From Cristatella mucedo (taxonomy: Eukaryota > Bryozoa > Phylactolaemata > Cristatellidae): a stretch of DNA of 64,000 nucleotides. The notes beneath the pieces were generated by a model. The model ran no database searches. It had not been told where the DNA came from and saw nothing but the letters and a program-made list of their open reading frames with translations. A program made the translations under genes and the position numbers. Shown here piece by piece: positions 43,201 through 54,987 of the stretch. Each line of letters opens with the position of its first letter. Position 1 is the first letter of the stretch. Where the stretch lies: the NCBI GenBank assembly GCA_009760855.2, contig WPIO01000026.1, positions 188,001 to 252,000 of the forward strand, written 5' to 3'.

Positions 43201-46200
43201 TCTTTCATATGCTGTGCCCCGGTGATGTGGATCATTATTCTTCGATAAATGCATGCTAATTAATTCATGCTGCACCAAGTTTGATCAGCTCTTTTTATAC
43301 CTGCAGAGGCACTGCTGGCTGTCCATTGCCTTTTTCTGTGCCTCTGAACGCCCTAGCATGTTTGTGTGTGAATTTGTGCGTGTGTGCTTGCGCGTATGTG
43401 CTTGTGTGCCTGTGCGTGCGCATGTGTGCATGAATGCACATGCTCGGCAATGGTGCATAGGAGCAAGCCGTGCATAGGCATGTGAACGTTTTTTGTGCAC
43501 TAGGTGCACGCAGATTGGCTGGGTTTGCATGTGCTCTGCCAAGGCAGGCATAGCTTAACTCTTTAGCCACGAGCACGGGAACTCATATGGTGCCACCCTT
43601 GCTGCTGCTTCGATCGGTCCCCAGTCTTCGGTCGGTCCACAGGCTGCGCAAGGTGCAGCTCTGAATAGCCGGGGAGGGCAAACATTGCTGGCTGACGGTG
43701 TATGTAAGATAACAGCAACATGCTTGCTTGCAGGCTCGAGTCTTTGTCCTTGGCGTGTGACCGAGATCTGTGTAATGTTATTTCGTGCATGGCAATACGC
43801 GTGCTTAAGCTTCAGCTCTGGAGAAGTATACAAATGCCAGTCCTGCTGCTGCAGTGGCTGCCCCCCTTTGACCGATGCTGCTGCAGCAGCAGCAGCAGCA
43901 GCGCAGGAGGCAGCAGCTGCTGCTGGTACCTGTTGCTGCTTGCGACTGCCCTACAGTGATGACGTCTTAGACACAGCTCCCACACTTTTCCTCTGGCCTC
44001 ACGAGTCGGTTGGGTTGAGCTCAGGGTGAGCAGCTGGCTGAATGGTGCTCACCGGCTGGGTGGTGCCGATACCTCCGATGGGTGCTAAAGCTGAGTTGTA
44101 TGGTTGAGGCCCTTACTTTAACCACCTGATGCACTGGGAATGGGATCTCATGCTTCAATTTCACTCTGCATCAACCTGCCAATGGGTTTGGACTGTTACT
44201 AGGCTTAATCCCTCCTGCTGCCACCAGACTCGACTCACCAGCTTGGCTCAGCAGCACGCCTGCCAGCCCAATATCTCTGCTGGCTTGCTTCGGCTGGTAT
44301 CAGTCTCGGAGCCACAATGATCCGTGGAATTTATTGGTGATCTTGTGGCTTGTGGCCTGCAGGTCAGTAGTTCAGTGCACGGATTACTAGTGGAGTGAGC
44401 TGCTTACCATCTGCCACTGGCAATTGCTTCTCCAGGATGAAAAGGGCTTCGAAAGGAGGGCCGGCCTGTCACCTGAGGGTCAGGAGTAACTGCCATCGAG
44501 TCGCCTAGTGTTTGACTATCTGAATCTGACTCATAACCTAGCTGCAGACTATCGGTCCCCCCTGCCAGCCACCCACTTGAACAGGGCCAGAATTACAGGC
44601 AGCCCCGGGGGTGGAAGGTTCGACCCCGCCTCCTAGCAAGAGGCTGAGCAGCGCGACTCGTCCTGCACCAGCAGGTAGGTCTGTCTACCCTCTCCCCATC
44701 CCAGCACTGCTTGGTAGTTCGACATCCATTGCCGGCCAACTGGCGTTCTACAGCACAGACTCTTGAGCCATCACTGAGCCAGCCACGGGAATGAGTTGAG
44801 GCATACTGGACAAACTCGTATACATATCAAGACTACTAACCTAGTTAGTAAGTTCGTGTCAGGTTTTAGAGCTAATCACTTAACAGAGTCAACAGTTTTG
44901 AATGTATAACGACCTTCGCAAGAAGACGCAGTGACTTAGGCAAAGCCTCTGCGTTGTGCTAGATTTTTCGGAAGCAATTGATACCAATAATCGCCAAGTT
45001 CTTCTTGAGCACCTGCCATCTAGCCTGGGCACTGCAGTGGCATCATGGTTTAAGTCATATTTCAAACTGAGATAGAGCACTGATGTTTACGGGCAGTATT
45101 CATCTGAGGAGCCTTAAAATTAATGTGGGTTCCCCTGAGACCCGTGTTTGGTCCACTTCTTTCACAATCTATATATACTCTTTCCTCTTGCCGCTGTAAT
45201 CGCCAAGGATAATCTAGCCTCCTGTTTTTATTCACATGATACGCACAGCTATACCAGTGCTTCGATTCATCCCTGCCTTCCATCAAATTGACCTCTCAAC
45301 TCATTTGCAACATGTGTTGCTGACATTCACACTTGGATGGCAGCAAACTTTTCTCTTATTGAATGATGATAAAGCCCAACTCACTAGTCGTGGGTAAACC
45401 TAGCATTACTCATGCATTGCTCCTCAGCATTTACTCAGTCCTTGTGACTTGTCATCTGTTTGCTTGCACATGCTGAAATTGGGCATGCTATCCTTTACCA
45501 GTTGATATACTTCCTTTCCAGCTTATGCCAAGATGCATGCAATTAGATTCGGTTCTTTTCGAATCCTATGCAAATGTCTTGTTTTTGTTGCATATACTAA
45601 TAAATTTAAGCAGGCTTGCTCACAACCGAGAAAGTGGACACCCTACTGAAGTGAATCAATTCAGTTGTGGTCTAGAACAGAAGTTTTCCAACTGGGAAAA
45701 ATTTCCAGGCCAATCCTAATTAACAAACACATCTTAATGAACGTAGAAGCACACTTTTACATAGAGCTGAAGAAGAACAGTTCAAGTCGGTCTGTATAAG
45801 CTATCATTAAGCATTAATTGTGTACGGTCCTGCACGAAATGCGGCAAAAGCATATTCAGCACTTTAATGAAATTGAAGGGAAAATCTTCATGTTACGGTA
45901 ACACGGATTAATGCAACCAGCCCACAATGTCCCCATCGGGCTGGCAAATTTGTTTGACAGTCCGGTTGGCAAGGATTGCAATTTATGCCGGCACTGCTGC
46001 CACCGAAAGGCAGCCATGCTTCTTATCTAGCCAGGTTTCAGGTTTCTATTCCAGGCTGGCCGACGGTGAGCCAGAGAACCATCTGTTGACATGACTTCAA
46101 GTCAAAGCTGCCCTTGAGCCCTCAGGAAGTTGGACTTCAGCTGGACGTAGGCATCCATTGAGTCGTGCAAATTTTGCTGCACATAAAAGTTAGCATGGCT

Positions 46201-49200
46201 CACTGCGAGTTTGTATTCGCTTCTGCCGATCACAAGTTAGCCCTAAATCAGGGAATTGACTGCCTGTGTGCTGTAGATGAATTGGCCAAGGCCAGTGCAA
46301 TCAAGTGCCGTGCATTGCCCTAGATTTGCGCATGCACTATGGCTTGAAATTAAGTGAGTGCACTTTAAGCGTAACACGCTGGAAAGTTAAATCTAAAGTA
46401 AAACTTCGCACATCCGATGTCTGATTGATTTGAGGGGGATGGTAGGGGATTGTTGCATTGGCCCTGGCCATTGCGGTCGACTGCTGTCCATTGCCCGAGA
46501 GCAAGCGTTTGCTCGAAATTTTTTGGATGCACTTTAACCAGAACTCTAATACATATTCAAAATTGAAATACTGAGAATCTGATTTCTGGGTATTATGTGG
46601 CGGATTGTAGTTGATTGGGGTAGTAGCTCGGGCCATCGCAGGGTATTGCGGTGCATTGCATGAGAGCAGTCATGCCTATTGTTGTGAAGTTGTGCAAGTA
46701 TACTGTAAACAGAGGGTAGAGTAATATGCGATCAAAATTCAAGCTTCTAGGATATGATTTCGGGTCGTTTTTTTGTGGTGGATTGCAGTGGTTTTTAGTA
46801 TTGGCCCGGGCCATTACAGTCAATTTCAGTGCTACATCTGAGAGCCCGTGCTCGAAATGACACGAAATTGTGTAGGTGCATTGTAAGCAGAGTTTAGTAT
46901 TGTATCAGTATATAGTATTTAATGTATTGGCCCAAGCCATTTCAGTTGATTGCAGTGCATTGCCCGAGACTGTGAAGGCACTATAGCTTGAAGCTATGTG
47001 GGTGCACACTTTACACAGTGTGCTTTACTGTGCAGACAAAATTGGAGCATTGATCATCTGATTTCTGGGCACCATGTGACGGATTGTAATGAATTGCAGT
47101 ATTGACCCAGGCTACTGCAGTCGATTGCAGTGCATTGCACGAGACCCCCCTTGTGCCCATTGTCGCGAGATTTTGGAACTACACAGTAGTGTACTGTAAT
47201 ATGCAATAAAAATGGATATCGCTTAGGAATTCTTGCCGCTTTCGGTAGATTGCAGGGTGATGGAGCAGGACACTGTAGTAGATTGCATGAAAACTCACGA
47301 GCTCAATGGCGCAAAGTTTGGTTGGTAAATGATAACACCGGTGTAATATAATATTCATTCGAAATTCGAGCCCCCCCCCGATCAGTATCGATTTTTGCTA
47401 AATAAAAGTGGATTTAAATAAACAATGGGAATGGTATGAGCTGAACCGAAAGCTTTACATCTAGCTGTCTCAGAAGGCTTTACTTTTAGCTTCTGATAAG
47501 ATATGCACCTGGTTCACTGTCTGTCTTGAGAGGCTGGTACACTGTCTGACTTGAGAGGCTGAGGCAGGCTATCGTTTCAGCCAACGATTCATGATGGCCC
47601 TTAGCTGCTCACTGTCGTTGCCTAGTTATCTAGCATTATCTGTCTGGCTCGGTGGCTACAGCTGGCTGGCTGGTGATCGCTCGATCAGCAAGCCTGTGGC
47701 TGCGTGAGGCTGCGGACCACTTCCCGGCCTGGCCTGGTTTCCTGCTATTGCTTGGACTTGCGTACTGCAGCAGTACATACCTAAGCCACCAGGCACGGGC
47801 ACCTTGGGTGTCCGGCAGCGCTTGTAAGACATTGAGTGGCTGCTGTTTGACACTGGTCACTGAACTGCACCAGAGGGGTTCATCAAATTACCACAATCCA
47901 CTGCTATCCACTCTAGTGAAGCAAACATCGACTGGGAATTGGCTATGGGAAGATTGAATTTTGATTGAATATTGTAATATAAGGTCGTACACACAAAATT
48001 TCATGCCATTTTGGTCGCTCGCAGGTCTCATGCAGATGGGCTCCTAAGACAGGGCCAACACCGCAATTCACCGACAGGGTCGATGTAGTCGGTTGCATGA
48101 GAAAGCACCCGCAATTTTGTGGATACACCTGAGCAATAGTGTAATAATAGTAATAGTAATAATGCATTTGTAAATCACTTTCAGAGAACTGAATCTTTCT
48201 AGGTGAATAGTTTAATATGCAATCCAAACTGGAGCAGCCGATTTCCTGAGGATTTGCGATGGATTATGGCTTATGCCGGTATTATGCCCTTATGCCTTAT
48301 GTCGGCTTATGGCCAGCGTCTTTGGAGCCCTTTTGGAGTATATTTGGAACTAGTCTGCCTGGAGGTGACTGGCAGCTGAGTCCTGCCATCTTGATCCTAG
48401 AAACATGGCTGTTTCCGGGTGGTGTCAATAGCAATCTTGCCAGCCTTCTTAATCATCTTCTAGTGCTGTGCCAAATTGGCCGGGCTTGGGCTAGACAATT
48501 TCTAACCTAGGAGCCGAGCTGCTCGTGCCGAATTGCCTCTCTGCTCACAAGACCAACGAGGCACCTTCGTTATTGCCGGAAGGGAAGCTTGGTGACCGCT
48601 CCCTTAAGGGCTCGGCTAGCTCTATGCAAGCCGCCCGGATGCTGGGTCAGTCAAATTTGCCTTCCTTTTTAGTGTATCCAGTCATAAATAAATCCTAGCT
48701 GTTTTAACAGCCTCTTTTTGTATAGCGACAGAAGAGCCTTTACGGCTATCACCACTGCTTGCAGTGGCGATAAAGGATCGCCCACCGCAGGAATCGAACC
48801 CACGACCTCGGGACCGAGGTCGTGAAAGCAACCGCCTTACCTAATGTGCTATCACGGCTCACCTCTGTAGCTTAGAGACCCCTTGATCTTGAGAAGCTGC
48901 TACCGGACTTGCCTGGTTTAGGCCAAAAAAAGAAGCCTCGTCGCTATGGAAGTCACAAGCAGACGGCTAGCCTGCCTCGCATGGTATGGTGTGCACGGTC
49001 CTCCCTTCGATGTGACTCGCCCTCTTGTCGCGCCCGAGGCAGGGACCATCGATTGTCTCCCCTGTGGCTGAATCCAGCCGAGTCTTCATCGTATGGGCAA
49101 TGCTAGAACAACCTGGCGTCGACTGTCGAAGCCATCGCCGAGGGACGAAAAGAATCGGTCCGAAGTGGTTGTCTGCAGTTTTGTTTTTATCAACATCCTC

Positions 49201-52200
49201 CACCCAGCTTGAGCCAGCTGGCTCAGACAGCAGGCAGTTGCCAGTGCTGGCCGGCCGAGGCCGAAATGTTGGCGAGATGAAGGTTCGCCTGCTGTATTCT
49301 CTCGCTCTCATGCTAGCCCGCCTCTAATGCTAGTACACTGAATGTTGCTGCTGCTGCTGGGCTGGGTCTGTGCAAGGCAAGCTTTTCGCCTGCCTGGGGT
49401 CGTGCCCGTGTGTGCGAAGGCTTCGCCCAGTGGTCCGGCAGGTTGCTGGAGGTTCTGTGGCTCAGTCTGGGTCTCTGCCATGCCTGCATGCATTTGCATG
49501 CCAATTCCGTCCGGTCACTATTTACGGCTTTATTTGATGCTGAGAAAACATCCGAGCAACCAGCTTCTTTTTGGCGTTGGGGCGCTGATTCGGGGAATAA
49601 TGCAGCCGTTCGGCAGATATGGAGGAGGAGCGAGGTAAGCAGAGTGGAATACATTTAACCAGCTGACTACAGTAGAGTCACCAAATGCCCAATCGTGCTC
49701 CGATGGGTTGGGTGAGCTACGCATGCTCGTTTGTAGAAAGTGTAGAAAGTATACGAAAGGTTAGCTGATTCATCAGCCTCATTTATATAGCTGGTAAGAG
49801 CCTTTGCAGCTATCACTCCCACTTCCGGGGGGGGGGTAATAATGAATTGCCTGCAGCAGGTCTCGAACCCACGACGTGGATTGTGAAGTGCGAGCTCCTT
49901 GCGTCTGGACTAAGACTCGCGGGCAAGAGGAAGGAAGAGAGGGAGGAAGGGGGAATGGAAAGAATGAGCAAAGGTTGGCTAGGGAATCAGCAGTGCACGC
50001 AGGTTGTGAGAATGGTTGGGATGCAAATGCGCTGTATGTGGGTGTTCGAGAGCACGCGTGCTTGTTTATGCGTGCATGGGCGCGCGAGTGTGAGTGTGCG
50101 AGCCGTGCTGCATGCTAGCAAAGGGATAGAAGAGCAGGAGATAGGAGAGGGCACGCAAAGGTAGGCCGAAATATGGGCTTTGAACGGCACGAAAGAAGCC
50201 TTGGCCGGTGTCACCGCTGTTTCTTTTGACTATATAAAGACGGATATGTACCGTTGGTCTCGAGAGAATCGACCAGTACCAAACTGGCCCATGCTAGGGC
50301 ATCGGTTAGCAATAACAATACGATTGTATTGTTATTGTTATTATTAGCGATTCGGTGTGGTGCTAAACTTGGTAGCGTCTTCTGTATTGACTCCACAGGT
50401 GCCACGTGTACAGCCAGCCAAGTGGAAAGATGCAGCTGGACGGCTGTTAACTGGCGATAGCATTGTGGAGGGTCATACGCTGACCCAAGTGCACCTGGAG
50501 TGAAAGAACTAGAGGCATGGGCCTACTTGAGTTGGATGGAGCTGCCTGGTCCTTTCCACCCCGTGAAGGGCCAATGGAATTGGCTCGCATGTGCTGAATG
50601 GTATGTGATGTTTAGGCGCCCTTGCCTTGAGTCTAGAGCTAAGATTACAGGCAAAGAAAAAGCGGTCCAATGAGCCCTGGTCCGACCGAAGTGAGTGTTT
50701 AGGATAGATGCGGCCATTCGACACGGCCCTAGAGACGTTGTAGAAAGGTCTAGATCAGACCCCCTTCGTGACTTAAACCCGGCTACGATAATGACCAAGA
50801 GCACGTACAACTTCGAAAGATCATACCAGGGGCTGACTACGATGAGGCCAAGGATATGCCTTAACCTTGCCGGGGGTAGGCAGTCGTAGGAAGGCAGGAG
50901 GAACATGTCAGGTGCCGAGCTGCCCGCCAAGGGGTTGGGGTGAGATCCTTCTCTCCCATCGTGTATGCCCCCATTCCACGTGCACAATTGCCGAGTGCTG
51001 GATAGAATTTACGTTGTTGCTGTGCCAGTCTCTGACAGGAGGAACATATTCCGATCTTTCTCTGTCCTCCACCCGTCGAGCTCGGTCTTTTTCCTTTGGC
51101 AGTCTCGGTTTTGACTTCCAGTCATGCTTGTGTAGATTTTGCTTAGTTGCAGCAGCTGTTATGTAATATAATGTATCTCCGTCTGTAGCTCCACAAAGTC
51201 ATAAAGACCACGTGGGTGTTACACAGGAGAGTTTTGTATAGCGCACTCACAGCCTAAGCGGCTTTTGGTACGCATTCGGTAGCCAACAGACTTCGTCTCA
51301 CGAAACAAAGAGAAAGTGGGAAGCATAGCAGAGTCAGGAGAGCAGTTGAGGTAGTGAGTAGCATAGAAGTAGCAGCTCAGGACCGCTGAAAAGGATGTGC
51401 CATAGTCGACAGTAGGAGAGTAGTTGTCGTTGCGTAAGAAGTTGCGCTGTTTTCTAGCCAATGCTGAGCTGGATGGCCATGACTGTATGTACACTTGAAA
51501 TATGCTTTCAATCGACTTGTATAGATAAAGGGGAGCTTTATAGTCATTGCGGTGCAGCTCACACCTTCAGGTCTGGTTACATATCAAGTTGGCTCTTCCT
51601 TTATGACTAATGCACTGGTTGGGTGAGGGCTTTTGTTCAGCTGCCCTCAGGCTGTCATCAGGCAGCCACCAGAGCCCGGTGATTCCATTCAAAAACTCGG
51701 TCAACTGGGAGTGCTTGGACTCATACAATGCCGGTTTTCTAGCTTCAGCTCGTGTCACTTCTGCCCTTGTACGTTGTGATAGACAGCTACTGAAGTCTGC
51801 ATTTTCGACTCACACGTGGACGATAAAAGTTTGATTTGATTCTTTTGCAGCACTGTGCAGATGTTTGATTTCTATTATTTTATATAATCATTTAGCAGCA
51901 TTCTGAGTTCTGGCTCTTCGTGGGATCAGCCTTGTTCAAACTGCCGGCAGTGCTGTCTGCCTCCTTGCACTACTTTCCACAGCTGCACCACTTAGTCGTT
52001 GACAGTTCAAGCCATTGCCCCGCCGTAGTCAACCGAGCCTGGCATTAATCGTGGCAGCTTATCGGCTGCTGGCAGGCAGCAGTACCAGGAGCTTCTATGC
52101 TTCACCCCTCTACCCTCTACGCCAGCTCGCTCCTTTGCTTGATCTGCGCCGTTCATTATGCCGGCGTTGCTGCTGTGCCCGAGCAATACCGCTCCGACTC

Positions 52201-54090
52201 GATGCTGCCATTCTTTTTCTGTCACGCAGCATTCAGTCGCTGGCTTGGCTTTTGATTCTCTCGCATGCTTCTTTCGTCCTCCTCGTGAGTGAGTGCTGCA
52301 GCAAGCGATGTCAAGTCCTGCGCATGCATGGCCTGCCCGGTCTACTTTGCCCAGCTCAAGACCAGCAGCCGAGAACTCGTCGACACGTGGCTGGAGGAGC
52401 AAAGGCCGGAGGAGGACTCTGTCATTGCGAGCGCCGACCAGACTGCGCTCGATATTGATAGGTCCTTGTTGCAGCCGACGAGCAGCATGTACAGCGACAG
52501 CACGTATCAGCCGCTGCTCTCAAGCAGTGCCCTGGCTACGGTACGAGCAGCGGCGCAAAATCTGCTCTGCTCACCTGGCCATCTCTCTCTTTCGCTCTCT
52601 CTCTCTCTTTCTTCTTTCTCTCTCTTTATTCTTTCTCTCTTTTTCTCTCTCTCTTTTCTCCCTCTTTTGTCTCTTCTCTCATTTCCTCTTTTACCCTCTC
52701 TGTCTGTCTGTCTTCTTTCTCTCTCTCTTTTTCTCTCTCTCTCTCTTCTTTGTCTCTCTCTTTTCCTCTCTCTCCTCTCCCTCTCCCCCCCTCTCTCTCT
52801 CTCTCTCTGCCTCTCGATCGGTGAACTCGGTCTGCCAACCGAGGCCAACCTTGCAGGTGTGATCGGCGTCAAAGGCACGCAGCCAGTGCACTTGGTCTGC
52901 AGGTCTGCAGCGCGTCGACTACTCGGCGGTTATTGTACGGCAAAGCTATCGCTCGAGTGCTCAAGGCCTGAGCAGCTTTGGTGTGACCCCAGGAACACAC
53001 CACCGACATTTGGAGAGTCACTCGGGGTGGTGGAAGGGCTTGTGTCGGCTGCAAAGAAAGCTCTGGTGCGGTGCAGGCATCCTTAGGACAATTCGACTAC
53101 GGCTTTGGAGCAGTAAGCAACCTGTCTCTGGGTGGAACGATGGAAAAGTAGACGTCGTGTGATGAGGCAGGGTAGCTGCAGAAGGAGCACAGCTGCCCGA
53201 AGCAAGTGGCAAGGAAGTTTTGAGGGTAGAGTAGTTGGAAAGGAAGTGTCTTGAGTCGACTGAAGTTGTACCGACAGCTTTGAACAGAAATGAGCTCTCC
53301 ACATTCTATGGACAGAAACACGGGGCTGCTTGATTAAGCCGAGTCTTTACTTTGGTCTACTACCATTTGCTTATGCTGACTGCTAAACGGCATGATTTAG
53401 TGAGCGAATGGTATTGCTAGAAGCCCTACGTGATGTTAGATGTAAAAGTTCAGCATGTCACGGTACTCTCGAGCTACCGAGCTCTGTCTCCCTTGGCACC
53501 GGGGCTGGAAAGTGCCGGCATGTCAAATTATGAATGTTAGTACGAGCGTCAAGAAAAAGCTTGCATTTGCTGGTGGTACCAGACGTGTTCAATGCCTAGG
53601 CAAAGTATGCCTCAGGGTAGCTTTGTTGAAACCCACTGCTGTTTCGGTACGTTGCACTTGCTTCGACCACGATATATCACTCCCAGGTGCATCACTATTT
53701 CCTTTTGCAGACAGGATGTTTAAAAATTATCACCGGTTTCCTCTTGAGTTTAAGAGGTCACCAAATGTTCTCTGCACTTTGAATTATTAGCATTTTTTCA
53801 TGCCCATCGTTGTCACGTGTCTGCCCATATCTCCGGTATCTGCATCGAGCTTGCATGCACTCCTGTGACTGAGGGATCCAGCTCAGGTGGCTAAATGATT
53901 GTGAAAGCCAGCAAGCGCTTTGAAACTCCGTGTTAAGAGTGGCTTGAATAGTAATATGTGTAGCGTAATAGCAATAGCTCAATGAGTAGAGCATAGAGGA
54001 CCTGGAAGCTAAAGGCTGCAGAATTGTCTGCTGCCGGAAGTGAAAATTGGTGTGCATTTAGATACCCTAACTGAGCAGGCATTTGTTAGA

Positions 54091-54181
<91 letters not shown>

Positions 54182-54936
54182 TTGTTAGAGAAGTTATCTT
54201 ATGCCGGCTGATTTTCTGTTTTGACCTGACCAAGGCAGAGTCCTTCGTGAGACCATCCTCTGAATTTGAGGGCAGATGAGTGTGCAACCTCATTATTTGG
54301 CTGATAAGTGCAATTTCTTAGCGAAAAAGTAGACCATTCTTAGATATGCTGAAAGTGAAGGCTTGTAGGGGACAACAAGCAAACCATCTAGTAATGATCA
54401 TCCTACTTTGGTAATCTTGAAAATATACTAGTTAATTTGAGATACCGAGGTTGGTAGCTATGGGGTTTCAGCCAGTTCCAGCCTGCCTCTAGATAGCCAC
54501 CTACTTGTACAGGTACATGTCGGGTCCTCTTAGCATACAATTGTGCTTGAGGGTTTGGCTAGTGATCCCTCTTAGCATTTTTTCCCCCATTAACCTGTCA
54601 TTGGGTCGTGTCCATTCCAAATTTGTATGCTGTCAGGTCGGCTGAAGAGTTGGTACGGTCGGCTCTATAGGATGCTTTGCGCTGACGGGTATTTTTGAGG
54701 GCTTCTTCTTAGACACTTATGAGGTAGCTATTGAAGCCAGTTCGGCTGGCTTTCAGTCAGGTCTTAGAAGCACTCGGGTCATGATAATAACATTCAATTT
54801 AATAGCATGAGTTGCGAAGGCAGCTACCTTAGCAGCTTCCCATCCTGAGGTGAGAGATTTCATGGTCTTAGTCCTTTCAGGCATTCGGTTTGCGTGTATA
54901 CATGCGCAGACACGTGCACACACAGACACACACACA

Positions 54937-54987
<51 letters not shown>

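Larger units (their letters stand above)
40241..52354 (+). other. Long intron(s) of the neurotactin-like gene
   Basis: 12.1 kb containing SINEs (41400-42140, 48690-48865, 49750-49925), LINE fragments (42330-43000, 44930-45470, 51170-51441), a CAG-type repeat (43876-43903) and a degenerate satellite (46250-47360, with a further piece near 48030-48260). 43000-44900 and 50000-51100 hold nothing I can assign. Confidence 0.5.

Noticed and set aside
43876-43926. Poly-Ala or poly-Ser exon over the CAG repeat
   Set aside because: Splice sites are weak and flanking residues do not look coding.
46337-46823. Two - strand open frames with similar starts (MARA...)
   Set aside because: The similarity is explained by the tandem DNA repeat underneath, not by a gene family.
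52507-52891. Arg/Glu-rich open frame on the - strand
   Set aside because: It is the complement of the CT tract; low complexity in every frame.
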